Assembly: GCA_018376445.1 (NCBI GenBank)
Contig: JAHABL010000007.1
Location: 62,001 to 126,000 of the forward strand
Source of the DNA: Mycobacteriales bacterium
GTDB taxonomy: Bacteria > Actinomycetota > Actinomycetes > Mycobacteriales > Mycobacteriaceae
Direction: 5' to 3'
Length of the DNA: 64,000 nucleotides
Part shown: positions 32,872-42,220 of the stretch, in pieces
How the letters are laid out: the number at the start of each line of letters is the position of its first letter
Position numbering within the stretch: the stretch's first letter is position 1
Translations under genes and position numbers: made by a program
Notes under the pieces: generated by a model
Told to the model about the DNA's origin: nothing
Databases searched by the model: none
What the model saw: only the letters and a program-made list of their open reading frames with translations

Positions 32872-34107
32872 TTACTGCATAAGCCGAACCGGGTTCACCA
32901 CATCAGCGATCACCGTCACGATAAACAGCAAAACTAGGAGACCTACCACAATTGTGGTCAGTGGCAGCAGCTTAGAGTAGTCGGCTGGCCCCAACGGCTC
33001 TTTACCTTGGAGACGGCGGATAGCATCCCGCAGTTTCTCGTAGATGATGACCATCACGTGGCCACCATCCAAAGGAGGCAGTGGGATGAGGTTGAAAAGC
33101 GCGAGGCAGAAGTTAATTTGCGCCAACAGCATCAAGAAAACGGACCAGGAGCCGAAAGCAAGTGCGTCACCACCGGCCACCGAAGCACCCACTACACTCA
33201 TGGGGCTATTTGCCGATCGTTCTCCACCGAAGATGGATTTGACGAGGCCTGGAATCTGGGAAGGAATATTAACGAGAGCCTTTGCAATGGCTCCATTCAG
33301 ATCCCAGGAGAAACTGACGGCAGCGGGAAAAGCTGTAGCCACATTGTAGTGGCGGAGAGGTTCAAGCGGTTCCTGTCGAACGCTCACTCCGGCAACGGCA
33401 ACCCGACGGAGCGTACCTTTGCCATCTTCACCGGCGTCCGGTTTCTTCACCAATCGCAATGCCTGTTGCGGCTCAATACGGTAGGTGTAGTTCTTACCGG
33501 CTCTCTCAACACTGTATGTCACTGTCGACGTCGCGGATTGAGTGAGCGAAATGACCTGATCAGGATTCTTAATTCGCGTCCCATTGACATGCGTGATGAT
33601 GTCTCCCGCTTGCACTCCAGCAGTGCCTGCCGGACCTTTGCCAGTGCAGTCGGCAACTGTGCCGTCTGTACGCTGGTCAGCCACACAGGTGGTGGCGGCG
33701 ACACGCGTCACCATAGGTGAGTCCATATTGGGAAGACCCCATGCTGCCGCAACCACCCAGATGAGGACAACACCCAGGAGGATGTTCATGAAGATTCCAC
33801 CCAGCATCACAATGATGCGTTTCCAGGCGGGCTTTTTATACATGGCATCGGGAGCTTCTTCTTCGGTCAGCTCCTCATCCAAGATGGTCATACCAGCGAT
33901 ATCGCAGAAACCGCCCAACGGCAATGCCTTAATACCGTACTCAGTTTCCCCTTTACGGCGGGAAAATAGTGTTGGTCCGAAACCGATGAAATAGGCACGG
34001 ACGCGCATTCCCGACCATTTGGCGGTAAGTAAATGCCCCGCTTCATGGAGCGCCACCGAGACGGCGACGCCGATGATAAAAAGAATGATGCCGAGGGCAA
34101 AGGTCAT
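32872..34107 (-). CDS. rip1: Site-2 intramembrane zinc metalloprotease (Rip1/RseP family)
   Basis: Cuts transmembrane substrates such as anti-sigma factors inside the membrane. The 411-residue protein has the zinc site HEAGH at residues 21-25 in the first helix and LDGGH near the C-terminus as the third ligand region. Four or so membrane segments and a PDZ domain (about 145-235, with GVQAGDIITHVNGTRI) are visible. The ATG overlaps the dxr stop by 4 bases (ATGA). Possible regulated sigma factors are not in the window. Confidence 0.94.
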   Translation of the reverse strand: MTFALGIILFIIGVAVSVALHEAGHLLTAKWSGMRVRAYFIGFGPTLFSRRKGETEYGIKALPLGGFCDIAGMTILDEELTEEEAPDAMYKKPAWKRIIVMLGGIFMNILLGVVLIWVVAAAWGLPNMDSPMVTRVAATTCVADQRTDGTVADCTGKGPAGTAGVQAGDIITHVNGTRIKNPDQVISLTQSATSTVTYSVERAGKNYTYRIEPQQALRLVKKPDAGEDGKGTLRRVAVAGVSVRQEPLEPLRHYNVATAFPAAVSFSWDLNGAIAKALVNIPSQIPGLVKSIFGGERSANSPMSVVGASVAGGDALAFGSWSVFLMLLAQINFCLALFNLIPLPPLDGGHVMVIIYEKLRDAIRRLQGKEPLGPADYSKLLPLTTIVVGLLVLLFIVTVIADVVNPVRLMQ

Positions 34108-35273
34108 GCATGCTCCTGGAGCTTCTGCTGGGCGTGTACGCGCGCCCACGCTTCGGTAGCGAGAACATCCCCGACACTACTGGGGGTCGCTACCCACTGG
34201 TCGGCTTCGGAAAGAACGTCCGCAACAGTATCAACGATTGCGGGGAAGGTTAAGTTCCCGGCAAGGAATGCGGCGGCTGCTTCTTCATTAGCGGCGTTAT
34301 ACACGGCGGTCATCGTTCCACCGGCTCGTCCTGCTGCACGGGCAAGCTCGACTGCGGGAAAGACGTCGTTATCGAGCGGTTCAAAACTCCACTCTTGCGG
34401 ACGACTGAAATCGCAGGCGGGTGCCGCATCTGGGACTCGATCTGGCCACATCATTCCTAGCGAGATGGGAATCTTCATCGATGGCGGAGAGGCCTGCGCA
34501 ATGGTCGATCCGTCTACGAACGTAACCATTGAGTGGACGATGGATTGCGGGTGGACGGCAACGGTGATGGCGTCGTAGCTTATTCCGAACAGCAGGTGTG
34601 CTTCGATGAGCTCCAACCCTTTGTTGACGAGGGAGGCAGAGTTGAGTGTATTCATTGGCCCCATATTCCAGGTGGGATGAGCTCCTGCCTGTTCTGGGGT
34701 CACCGACTCTAATTGTTGTCGCGTCCACCCCCGGAACGGTCCTCCAGAAGCTGTGAGCACCAGGCGTGCTACTTCTGTTGTCCGCCCCGACCGCAAACAT
34801 TGTGCAAAAGCAGAGTGTTCTGAATCGACGGGCACGATCTGCCCTGGTTGGGCAGCAGCAATGACTAGTTCCCCACCGGCGACCAGAGACTCTTTATTGG
34901 CCAGGGCAAGGATTTCTCCCGCTTCTATGGCAGCAAGTGTGGGCCCTAGCCCCAACGACCCGACGAGTCCATTGAGGACTGTGTGCGCGGGGACGGATGC
35001 AACGAGATCGGTTGCGGCGCTGGCTCCCGCCCGTACAGTGACCCCAGTCCGATCTTGGACACACTGTGCAGCGGCGGGATCGGCTACTGCGACTTCGGTG
35101 ACGCCGAACTCCAGAATCTGATCACAGAGAAGGTCGACAGACTGCTGCGTAGTGCCACCTGCTGCCAGGCCGACAACCTTCAGCAGGTGTGGATTGTCAC
35201 GGATAATATCGAGGGCTTGGGTACCGATGGAGCCGGTAGACCCGAGTAAGAGAATAGAACGGGGCTCGGTCAC
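34104..35273 (-). CDS. dxr: 1-deoxy-D-xylulose 5-phosphate reductoisomerase
   Basis: First committed step of the MEP pathway, the fosmidomycin target. NADPH-binding LLGSTGSIGTQAL is near residues 8-20. ALANKESLV, PVDSEHSAFAQ and ASGGPFRGW cover the metal and substrate sites. NKGLELIEAHLLFG and HPQSIVHSMV are also typical. I chose GTG at 35273 (VTEPRSILLLG), 29 bases after the rlmN stop, since a longer frame to 35330 would overlap rlmN and adds only basic residues. Length 389. Overlaps rip1 by 4 bases. Confidence 0.95.
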   Translation of the reverse strand: MTEPRSILLLGSTGSIGTQALDIIRDNPHLLKVVGLAAGGTTQQSVDLLCDQILEFGVTEVAVADPAAAQCVQDRTGVTVRAGASAATDLVASVPAHTVLNGLVGSLGLGPTLAAIEAGEILALANKESLVAGGELVIAAAQPGQIVPVDSEHSAFAQCLRSGRTTEVARLVLTASGGPFRGWTRQQLESVTPEQAGAHPTWNMGPMNTLNSASLVNKGLELIEAHLLFGISYDAITVAVHPQSIVHSMVTFVDGSTIAQASPPSMKIPISLGMMWPDRVPDAAPACDFSRPQEWSFEPLDNDVFPAVELARAAGRAGGTMTAVYNAANEEAAAAFLAGNLTFPAIVDTVADVLSEADQWVATPSSVGDVLATEAWARVHAQQKLQEHA

Positions 35274-35301
35274 TGGATCTTCTTTCTTCTTTCCGCCTAG
35301 T

Positions 35302-36411
35302 CTACTTCTCTTCTGCGGCGAGTTGACCACAGGCTGCCGCGATGTCTTGTCCGCGAGTATCGCGCACGGTACAGGTCACACCCTGCGCGCTCACATGCGC
35401 GACAAAGGCGTCTTGGCGGTCTCGGTGGGTAGCATCCCACTCACTTCCGGGGGTGGGATTGAGGGGGATGAGGTTGACATGTGCCATCTGCTGGAGCTCC
35501 CGATGGAGGAGCTGGCCCAGCATGTCAGCGCGCCAGAGTTGATCATTGACGTCGCGAATAAGCGCATATTCAATCGAGATGCGTCGGCCAGTACGATCAG
35601 CGTAATACTTAGCTGCATCGATGACGTCAGCAAGAGGCCATCGGTTATTGGCGGGGACGAGGGTATTGCGGAGTTCGTCGTCGGGACAGTGCAAGGAAAT
35701 TGCCAGGGTGACGGCGAGATCTTCCTCTGCCAAACGGCGAATAGCGGGGGCCACCCCTACTGTTGACACTGTGACGTGACGTTGTGAGATGCCAAAACCT
35801 TGTGGGATGGGTGCGGTAATCTGTCGAACTGCTCGCAGAACTCGCTTGTAGTTGGCTAGTGGCTCTCCCATCCCCATAAAGACCACGTTGGAGAGACGGC
35901 CCGGGCCTCCCTTCATCTCCCCTTTTTCCATAATGCTGGCAGCCACACGCACTTGCTCAACAATCTCAGCCGCCGAGAGTTGGCGTTGAATACCCAGCTG
36001 TCCCGTAGCGCAGAAAGGGCATGCCTGTGCACAGCCTGCTTGTGAGGAGATACAGAGCGTTGCACGGTCACTGTAGCGCATGAGAACGGATTCGAGGACG
36101 GTGCCGTCCGGCGACTTCCAGAGCGTCTTCTGGGTAGCTCCCCCGTCTGCCTCTATATAGCGAACCGGGCTGAGGAGCTGCGGGAACAGAGCATCCTTCA
36201 CCGCTTCCCGGACACCGGCGGGAAGGTCGGTCATCTGCAGTGGATCGGCTTCATAACGGCCATAATAGTGACGTGCGATTTGGTCTGCTCGGTAGGCAGG
36301 CAGCCCAAGTTCACGCATTTTGTCCTTGACCTCGGGAATAGTGAGATCGGCAAAGTGCGTTGGGGGAAGCCCTCGACGGGGGCCACGGGCGAGAGGTACA
36401 GAAATCGTCAT
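35302..36411 (-). CDS. rlmN: 23S rRNA (adenine2503-C2)/tRNA methyltransferase, radical SAM
   Basis: Methylates A2503 of 23S rRNA and A37 of some tRNAs. The 369-residue protein has the radical SAM cluster motif CAQACPFC (CX3CX2C), preceded by CISSQAGC. It also has GMGEPLANY, STVGVAPAIRRLA and the methyl-carrying Cys region near the C-terminus (TCTVRDTRGQDI). It is the first gene of the minus-strand run leading into dxr. The promoter must lie in the 72 bases shared with lapA. Confidence 0.96.
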   Translation of the reverse strand: MTISVPLARGPRRGLPPTHFADLTIPEVKDKMRELGLPAYRADQIARHYYGRYEADPLQMTDLPAGVREAVKDALFPQLLSPVRYIEADGGATQKTLWKSPDGTVLESVLMRYSDRATLCISSQAGCAQACPFCATGQLGIQRQLSAAEIVEQVRVAASIMEKGEMKGGPGRLSNVVFMGMGEPLANYKRVLRAVRQITAPIPQGFGISQRHVTVSTVGVAPAIRRLAEEDLAVTLAISLHCPDDELRNTLVPANNRWPLADVIDAAKYYADRTGRRISIEYALIRDVNDQLWRADMLGQLLHRELQQMAHVNLIPLNPTPGSEWDATHRDRQDAFVAHVSAQGVTCTVRDTRGQDIAAACGQLAAEEK

Positions 36412-36483
36412 AGCACCTCCATTGTGCCAGCTCTCGACTAATTTTCTTCACACGGCTCCCGAGATTCTGCAAGAATTAGCAGC

Positions 36484-36897
36484 ATGAGCACCAAGAATAG
36501 CGATTCTCAGCCGATCACCGGTTCCCCTGCACCCGGCGTCTCAACAACTTCCACCGTGAACGCCCCGGCAATTCCCCCCACTGGTCGTATGGATGCTTCC
36601 CCTCATTTGTCGATCTCTGAAAAGCCCGCTAAGACTTCCAGTAAAGTAGGTGCGACCTGGGTTTTCCTCTTCCTGGGGATGCTACTCCTTATCCTGTTGC
36701 TGGTCTTCGTTTTGCAGAATCTTGATCAGGTGTCGATGACTCTCTTTACCTGGCAGATGTCGTTCCCTCTGGGAGTAGGAATGCTTCTTGCGGCCATCGC
36801 AGGTGCTCTCATCATGGCGCTTATCGGATCGGTACGCATTATTCAGCTACGTCGCCAGGTGGCACGAAGTACAAACAAGGACACGACCAATCTCTAA
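36484..36897 (+). CDS. LapA-domain (DUF1049) membrane protein
   Basis: A 137-residue protein with a Ser/Thr/Pro-rich cytoplasmic start (about 55 residues). Two membrane segments follow (about 58-80 and 95-117), with QNLDQVSMTLFTWQMSFPLG between them, the hallmark of the lipopolysaccharide assembly protein A-like family. It ends with a short basic tail (RIIQLRRQVARS). In actinobacteria, which lack LPS, the function is unknown. It stands alone, divergent from rlmN, with a strong terminator after it. Confidence 0.85.
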   Translation: MSTKNSDSQPITGSPAPGVSTTSTVNAPAIPPTGRMDASPHLSISEKPAKTSSKVGATWVFLFLGMLLLILLLVFVLQNLDQVSMTLFTWQMSFPLGVGMLLAAIAGALIMALIGSVRIIQLRRQVARSTNKDTTNL

Positions 36898-36967
36898 GCG
36901 CACAGCATTAGTGGTTCTCTCTAACGGAGAGGAGTCCCTAGACTCTCCCCGGGAGGATAGATACTGC

Positions 36968-37009
36968 AAGGCGCTGTGGACACCTCTAAGGTGGCCACAG
37001 CGCCTTTTC
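36968..37009 (+). terminator. Rho-independent terminator of the LapA-like gene
   Basis: A 12-base-pair stem (36968-36979 with 36995-37006) with a short nested hairpin in the loop, followed by a T-rich stretch, 71 bases after the stop. Confidence 0.85.
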
Positions 37010-37100
37010 TCTATCCGTGTGCTCAACATACCCTTCCCGATCTGTGTTGTGTGGTCAGAAGCCGGCACAGCATAGCAGATGGGAAGAGCTACAACTGGTG

Positions 37101-38027
37101 TTAGAACAGCCCGTTGAGGGCAACGGCGATGGTGAGGACAATCCATGTCATAGCTGCGCTCGGAAGCATGCCGTCGACACGGTCCATCATGCCGCCATGG
37201 CCAGGAAGCAGGTTGCTCATATCTTTAATGCCGAGCTCACGCTTAACCTGCGACTCCACCAGATCACCGAAGATGTCTGAGAAGACCAGGCCCACTGCCA
37301 ACACAATACCAACCCACCCGGGAAGCTTGAGCAGAAAGACCGTCATGGGGATAGCTGCAATCAGCGCGCAGACAAGAGAACCAGTGAGGCCTTCCCACGA
37401 TTTCTTCGGACTAACTTTCGGGGCGAGTGGGTGCTTCCCCCACAGTACACCGAAGGTGTAACCACCGGTGTCAGAGCATACGACTGTGACAACGAATGTC
37501 ACGAGCAGGAGGTTCCCTTTCAGAGTCCCATCGGCAGTCTCAAAGCCCATCAGGACGGTAGTAAAGGCGCCCATGAGAGGAATCCATGCCAGTAAGAAGC
37601 CCCCCATGCTGGTATCTCGCAACCAACCTGTCGGGGCCGCTTTGTTCCCGTCAAGGAATAGGCGGATTACTGAGAACAGCATGACAGACAGCAGGAATGC
37701 CACCATGATGCCGGTGACACCAGCCAGTGCCGACCACACGATCGCCTGCGCCATGATGTGTATCGCGACGGGGGGTATGCGGTATCCGTGTGCTTGCAGA
37801 TGGTTGAGCACTTCATGGAGCCCGAGGCCCACCATGATGGCTGCCCCGACACTCCACACAAGCTGAATAATCAGCGTGTTGTCGGTGAGCGCAGGAACAC
37901 CGAGAGCAAGGAAAAGAACAATCCCGCCGAAGACGATGCCTGTTCCGAATGCAGCTGGCAGATTACGCCCGGGGTTACGCTTCTTCTTCACTACTTGTGC
38001 GGGCTCTGGAGTGGTCGACACTGTCAT
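37101..38027 (-). CDS. cdsA: Phosphatidate cytidylyltransferase
   Basis: Makes CDP-diacylglycerol for phospholipid synthesis, at the cytoplasmic membrane. 308 residues with about eight hydrophobic segments. The C-terminal family signature KRELGIKDMSNLLPGHGG, followed by MDRVDGML, is complete. A Lys-rich N-terminal stretch (KKKRNPGR) precedes the first helix. Its ATG overlaps the frr stop by 4 bases, the conserved frr-cdsA pairing. Confidence 0.96.
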   Translation of the reverse strand: MTVSTTPEPAQVVKKKRNPGRNLPAAFGTGIVFGGIVLFLALGVPALTDNTLIIQLVWSVGAAIMVGLGLHEVLNHLQAHGYRIPPVAIHIMAQAIVWSALAGVTGIMVAFLLSVMLFSVIRLFLDGNKAAPTGWLRDTSMGGFLLAWIPLMGAFTTVLMGFETADGTLKGNLLLVTFVVTVVCSDTGGYTFGVLWGKHPLAPKVSPKKSWEGLTGSLVCALIAAIPMTVFLLKLPGWVGIVLAVGLVFSDIFGDLVESQVKRELGIKDMSNLLPGHGGMMDRVDGMLPSAAMTWIVLTIAVALNGLF

Positions 38028-38581
38028 ACCTCCATGAGGTCGGTTTCTTTAGCGGCCACCATCTCGTCGATACTCTGGGTGTACTTCTTGGTGAGTGCGT
38101 CTACTTCCTTTTCGGCAGCCTTAACCTCATCCTCACCGGCTTCGCCATCCTTATCCATTTTCTTCAGATCCTCCATGGCCTTCCGACGAATACCGCGGAG
38201 AGCGATCTTGCCGTCCTCACCCTTAGATTTAGCCTGCTTAGTTAGCTCGCGACGGCGCTCTTCGGTGAGCTGTGGGACATTGATGCGCAGGACCTGCCCA
38301 TCATTAGCAGGGTTAAACCCCAGGTCAGAGTTACGGATGGCATTCTCGATATTCGCCATCTGGCTCTGCTCATAGGGTTTGATAAGGACAAGACGGGCCT
38401 CGGGGATATTGATAGTGGCCATCTGGTTGATAGGAGTCATCACGCCGTAATAGTCGGCCATAACGTGGTTGAACATGGCGGCGGTCGCTCGTCCGGCACG
38501 GATGGTACTGAGGTTTTCACGGGTGTGTTCCACAGTTTTATCCATCTTGTCTTCTGCTTCGAAGAGAATCTCATCGATCAT
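38024..38581 (-). CDS. frr: Ribosome recycling factor
   Basis: Splits post-termination ribosomes with EF-G. 185 residues, exactly the family length, with TRENLSTIRAGRATAAMFNH near the start, LVLIKPYEQSQMANIENAIR in the middle and LTEERRRELTKQAKSKGEDG in the second half. It follows pyrH by 39 bases. Confidence 0.97.
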   Translation of the reverse strand: MIDEILFEAEDKMDKTVEHTRENLSTIRAGRATAAMFNHVMADYYGVMTPINQMATINIPEARLVLIKPYEQSQMANIENAIRNSDLGFNPANDGQVLRINVPQLTEERRRELTKQAKSKGEDGKIALRGIRRKAMEDLKKMDKDGEAGEDEVKAAEKEVDALTKKYTQSIDEMVAAKETDLMEV

Positions 38582-38620
38582 GGTGAAATGTTTCCTTTGG
38601 TGGTGGGTTGGTGAGCTGTT

Positions 38621-39352
38621 TTACTCGGGGACAACGAGCGTGCCGATGTCATCACCGTTCACAGCTCGGGCAATGTTTCCCTTTTTTAGCAGATTAAAGA
38701 CGAGGATCGGCATCTTGTTCTCCATGCACAGGGAGAATGCCGTAGCGTCGGCGACCTGTAGTCCACGATCAATGCACTCGCGGGCGGTAATCTGGTGGAA
38801 CATCGTGGCATCGGGGTTAGTGCGGGGGTCAGCGGTATAGACACCGTCGACTGCTTTCGCCATGAGTAGCACATCAGCACCCACTTCGAGGGCGCGCTGA
38901 GCTGCCGTGGTATCGGTGGAGAAGTAGGGCATACCCATTCCTGCGCCGAAGATGACAACCCTGCCTTTTTCCAGGTGGCGAATGGCCCGGAGGGGCAGAT
39001 AAGGCTCGGCAACCTGCGCCATGGTGATGGCGGTTTGCACACGGGTAGTGATCCCACGTTGTTCGAGGAAGTCCTGCAGGGCTAGACAATTCATGACGGT
39101 ACCCAACATGCCCATGTAGTCGGAACGAGAACGATCCATACCACGCTTAGAGAGTTCGCGACCGCGGAAGAAGTTACCGCCGCCAATAACTACGGCCACT
39201 TCGGTACCCGCTTCGACGATCCCGGCGATCTGGGCGGCAACTGAGTCAACGACATCGGGGTCGACTCCTACTGCACCTCCCCCGAACATTTCGCCACCTA
39301 GTTTCAGCAGGACGCGCTTGTAATGCGACCGTGAGGAGTTGTCCTCCGACAT
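38621..39352 (-). CDS. pyrH: Uridylate kinase
   Basis: Phosphorylates UMP to UDP; an amino-acid-kinase fold hexamer regulated by GTP and UTP. 243 residues from ATG 39352 (MSEDNSSRSHYKRVLLKLGGE), with AAGGGG upstream. Motifs: LKLGGEMFGG, VVIGGGNFFRG, YMGMLGTVMNCLALQDFLE and GTGxPYFSTD as GMGMPYFSTDTTA. It is followed by frr and cdsA, the standard pyrH-frr-cdsA unit, and separated from tsf by a terminator. Confidence 0.97.
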   Translation of the reverse strand: MSEDNSSRSHYKRVLLKLGGEMFGGGAVGVDPDVVDSVAAQIAGIVEAGTEVAVVIGGGNFFRGRELSKRGMDRSRSDYMGMLGTVMNCLALQDFLEQRGITTRVQTAITMAQVAEPYLPLRAIRHLEKGRVVIFGAGMGMPYFSTDTTAAQRALEVGADVLLMAKAVDGVYTADPRTNPDATMFHQITARECIDRGLQVADATAFSLCMENKMPILVFNLLKKGNIARAVNGDDIGTLVVPE

Positions 39353-39403
39353 TATGTGAACCCCTTTTAAGGTTGTAATACGTGTGTTGCTCTCCATGAT
39401 AGT

Positions 39404-39459
39404 AAAAAGCGGAGTCACCGTGAGATCTCTTCCATAAGAGACACAGTGACTCCGCTTTT
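39404..39459 (-). terminator. Rho-independent terminator of tsf
   Basis: Read on the minus strand, arms at 39446-39459 and 39404-39418 pair over about 14 bases and end in five T. It lies 46 bases past the tsf stop and 52 bases upstream of the pyrH start. Confidence 0.9.
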
Positions 39460-39505
39460 CTATGCTTCATAGGGGTTATCGCTCGGCAACAACCCTGTGA
39501 GCGTC

Positions 39506-40321
39506 TTAGTGCTGACCAACCTCATAGCGGAGGAAGGAGAGAACCTTCACACCAGCTTCGTCGAGGACCTGGCCGACGCTCTTCTTGCTCTCTGCAACGG
39601 AAGGCTGATCAACCAGGCAGACGTCCTTGAAGAAGCCGTTGAGACGACCCTCAACGATCTTCGGGAGAGCCTGCTCGGGCTTGCCTTCCTCGCGAGCGGT
39701 GGCCTCGGCGATCTCGCGCTCCTTAGCGACGACATCGGCGGGGACCTCGTCACGAGTGACATATTTCGGTTTCAGGGCTGCAATCTGCATTGCGGCAGCG
39801 TGTGCAGCGGCATCTCCATCACCCTCGTACTGGACGAGCACGGCAACCTGCGGGGGCAGGTCGGCAGAGCGCTTGTGCATGTAGGTGGACACCTGACCGT
39901 CCAGCTTACCGTAGCGGGCAAGCTGCATCTTTTCGCCGATGATGGCGGAAAGACCCTGGACAGCATCAGCAACAGTCTCACCGTCAAGGTCGAGAGCCAG
40001 CAGCTCATCGAGATCGGCGGGGCGCTTTTCGGCAGCGAGGTTGACGATTCTGTCAGCCAAGTTGATGAACTGGTCGTTCTTGGCGACGAAGTCAGTCTCG
40101 GCATTCAGCTCGATGACGACGCCGTCCTTAGAAGCAACCAGACCCTGCGCGGTGGCACGCTCGGCGCGCTTGCCCACGTCCTTAGCGCCCTGGATACGCA
40201 GGATTTCGACAGCCTTGTCAAAGTCACCTTCAGACTCGGCGAGGGCGTTCTTGCAGGCCATCATGCCGGAGCCGGTGATTTCGCGGAGACGCTTAACGTC
40301 TGCAGCGGTGAAATTGGCCAT
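39506..40321 (-). CDS. tsf: Translation elongation factor Ts
   Basis: Nucleotide exchange factor for EF-Tu. 271 residues. The N-terminal VKRLREITGSGMMACKNAL (UBA-like), the core TDFVAKN motif and the C-terminal SVAESKKSVGQVLDEAG are all present. It follows rpsB by 29 bases, the near-universal rpsB-tsf operon. The dense codon bias makes the opposite strand open over long stretches; those frames are not genes. Confidence 0.98.
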   Translation of the reverse strand: MANFTAADVKRLREITGSGMMACKNALAESEGDFDKAVEILRIQGAKDVGKRAERATAQGLVASKDGVVIELNAETDFVAKNDQFINLADRIVNLAAEKRPADLDELLALDLDGETVADAVQGLSAIIGEKMQLARYGKLDGQVSTYMHKRSADLPPQVAVLVQYEGDGDAAAHAAAMQIAALKPKYVTRDEVPADVVAKEREIAEATAREEGKPEQALPKIVEGRLNGFFKDVCLVDQPSVAESKKSVGQVLDEAGVKVLSFLRYEVGQH

Positions 40322-40350
40322 TGTGGCAACCTTCCTAAAGTGTGGAGTGA

Positions 40351-41217
40351 TTACTCGGCGTCAGCGGCAGCGTCGGCAGCCGGAGCTTCTTCAACAGCCG
40401 GGGACTCTTCCGCGGCGGCGTCTTCTGCCGGAGCATCAGCAGCAGCGGCAGCAAGCTGCTCGGCTTCCCATTCAGCAAGCGGTTCACCTTCGCCGGGCTT
40501 GTCGGCGACGTCATTCTTGGCAGCCTGTTCGGCGCGAGCCTGCAGACCTTCGGCAATAGCGGAAGCGATCACCTTGGTGAGAATGGCGTCGGAGCGGATA
40601 GCGTCGTCGTTAGCAGGGACCGGGTAGTCAACGTCGTCGGGGTCGCAGTTGGTATCGAGGATGCCGACGACCGGAATGTTGAGCTTCTTGGCTTCAGCGA
40701 TAGCCAGATGTTCCTTGTTGGTGTCGATAACCCACATGACGGAAGGAACCTTGGTCATATCGCGGATACCGCCGAGGCTGCGCTCAAGCTTGGTCTTCTC
40801 ACGGGTAAGCATGAGAATTTCCTTCTTGGTACGGCCCTCGAAGCCACCGGTCTGCTCCATGTTCTCAAGTTCCTTGAGACGGAGAAGACGCTTGTGAACG
40901 GTCTGGAAGTTGGTCAGCATACCACCCAGCCAGCGGTGGTTGACATAGGGCATACCCACGCGCTTGGCTTCTTCCTCAATCGCTTCCTGGGCCTGCTTCT
41001 TGGTGCCGACAAAGAGTACGTTGCCACCGTGGGCAACGGTCTGCTTCACGAAGTCGTAGGCCTCGTCGATGTAGGTAAGGGTCTGCTGAAGGTCAATGAT
41101 GTAGATGCCGTTGCGCTCGGTGAAGATGAAACGCTTCATCTTGGGGTTCCAACGGCGGGTCTGATGACCAAAGTGTGCACCTGCGTCGAGCAGCTGCTTC
41201 ATAGTTACAACAGCCAT
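40351..41217 (-). CDS. rpsB: 30S ribosomal protein S2
   Basis: Small-subunit protein needed for S1 assembly. From ATG 41217 the product is 288 residues: MAVVTMKQLLDAGAHFGHQT start, FVGTKKQAQEAIEEEA, RWLGGMLTNF and VGILDTNCDPDDVDYPVPAN. The last ~45 residues are an Ala/Glu-rich tail, common in high-level actinobacterial S2. No Shine-Dalgarno is apparent before the ATG. The in-frame upstream codons to 41361 are not S2-like and more likely belong to a leader RNA. Confidence 0.96.
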   Translation of the reverse strand: MAVVTMKQLLDAGAHFGHQTRRWNPKMKRFIFTERNGIYIIDLQQTLTYIDEAYDFVKQTVAHGGNVLFVGTKKQAQEAIEEEAKRVGMPYVNHRWLGGMLTNFQTVHKRLLRLKELENMEQTGGFEGRTKKEILMLTREKTKLERSLGGIRDMTKVPSVMWVIDTNKEHLAIAEAKKLNIPVVGILDTNCDPDDVDYPVPANDDAIRSDAILTKVIASAIAEGLQARAEQAAKNDVADKPGEGEPLAEWEAEQLAAAAADAPAEDAAAEESPAVEEAPAADAAADAE

Positions 41218-41601
41218 GTTGTAGTAGAGACTTGAAGAACAGCGATACGCTGCAGTCTCCATCCTCGCTTTCTTCTGTGTGGTTAGTGTGTTCTCACCCT
41301 GAGAACACCCTGGTAGAAAAGAGGTTTGCCCATCACTCGTGTGAACCACGGGGGTCCTCATCGCCAGTTCTCCCTACAGAACATTGGGGCCTGACGCTAC
41401 GGGGAGAGTCACCTTCCGCGAGTGGAAGTTAGTCCCCGACGTAGTGCTTTCTACGCGAAGTCGAATGTGCCTCCGTATGCACACATCGCAGTTGAAATTC
41501 TACCTGGTAGCTCTCCCAAAAACGAATTGAGTACGGCATAATCTGCGGACTACCTACGTAGTACCGATACACCACAGTAATCCCAAGGGAAGGGACGAAA
41601 A
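41218..41601. promoter_or_regulatory. rpsB leader/promoter region and divergent promoter of the M23 gene
   Basis: A 384-base gap between divergent genes. It contains a perfect palindrome at 41288-41308 (9-base arms, 3-base centre), 71 bases upstream of the rpsB start, within what should be its leader. A second short hairpin lies near 41412-41428. CATAAT at 41537-41542 is a possible -10 for the M23 gene, but no good -35 was found. No gene is credible here. Confidence 0.5.
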
Positions 41602-42180
41602 GTGCCAGCTCTTCTCCGCCGTATCAACGCCATCGTACTGGCGATTCTGATGAGTGTAAGCACAGCGTTCACTCTCATCACCGCAGCCTTACCTACAGCT
41701 GGAGCTTTGCCATCATCTACAGAAAAACCACTGACGGGACCTGGGTACGATCCGCCCGTACCAGGGAGCACAGTACGTGGGTTTTCCGTCGGTCCTGAGC
41801 GTTGGTCACAGGGACATCGCGGCGTAGATCTGGCTAGCCATGTTGGGGAAGTTGTCCGTGCTGCCGGCCCGGGCACCGTCAGGTTTGCTGAGACTGTCGT
41901 GGACCGGCCACTTGTGGTTATCGACCATGGCCCCTCGCCGCTCGTTCCTCCTGGTGAACATCTGTACACGGTGTATGAACCAATTCGTCCGATCGTATCG
42001 GCAGGTCAAGTGGTTCGCCAGGGTCAACAAGTAGGATCCGTCGTCGCCGGCCATCACGGTTGTCCCGGCGTGTGTGTGCATTGGGGAGCTCGGTGGGGTC
42101 ATGGACATGCGGTGGGGTATCTGAATCCCTGGCTATTGGTGAGGAACCTGCCGCTCAGTTTGCTCCGGTGGGTTGATTGA
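41602..42180 (+). CDS. Secreted M23-family peptidase (peptidoglycan hydrolase-like)
   Basis: A 192-residue exported LytM/M23 domain protein, placed upstream of rpsB on the opposite strand as in mycobacteria. A signal segment covers about residues 8-36, with AGA or similar before LPSSTEKP. Zinc ligands are in GHRGVDLA (His-x3-Asp) and CVHWG near the C-terminus; FAETVVDRPLVVIDHG is the central strand. It probably cuts or binds peptidoglycan cross-links. The start is GTG at 41602 with AAGGGA upstream. Two Cys near the end could form a disulfide. Confidence 0.85.
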   Translation: MPALLRRINAIVLAILMSVSTAFTLITAALPTAGALPSSTEKPLTGPGYDPPVPGSTVRGFSVGPERWSQGHRGVDLASHVGEVVRAAGPGTVRFAETVVDRPLVVIDHGPSPLVPPGEHLYTVYEPIRPIVSAGQVVRQGQQVGSVVAGHHGCPGVCVHWGARWGHGHAVGYLNPWLLVRNLPLSLLRWVD

Positions 42181-42220
42181 TGTCTCCGTCACCTGCGGCA
42201 GCCATTCACTTGGAGAAGTG

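Noticed and set aside
39497..40627. Long plus-strand open frame opposite tsf and rpsB
   Set aside because: It is antisense to two highly biased translation genes; its sequence is a mirror of their codons, has no family resemblance and no ribosome-binding site.
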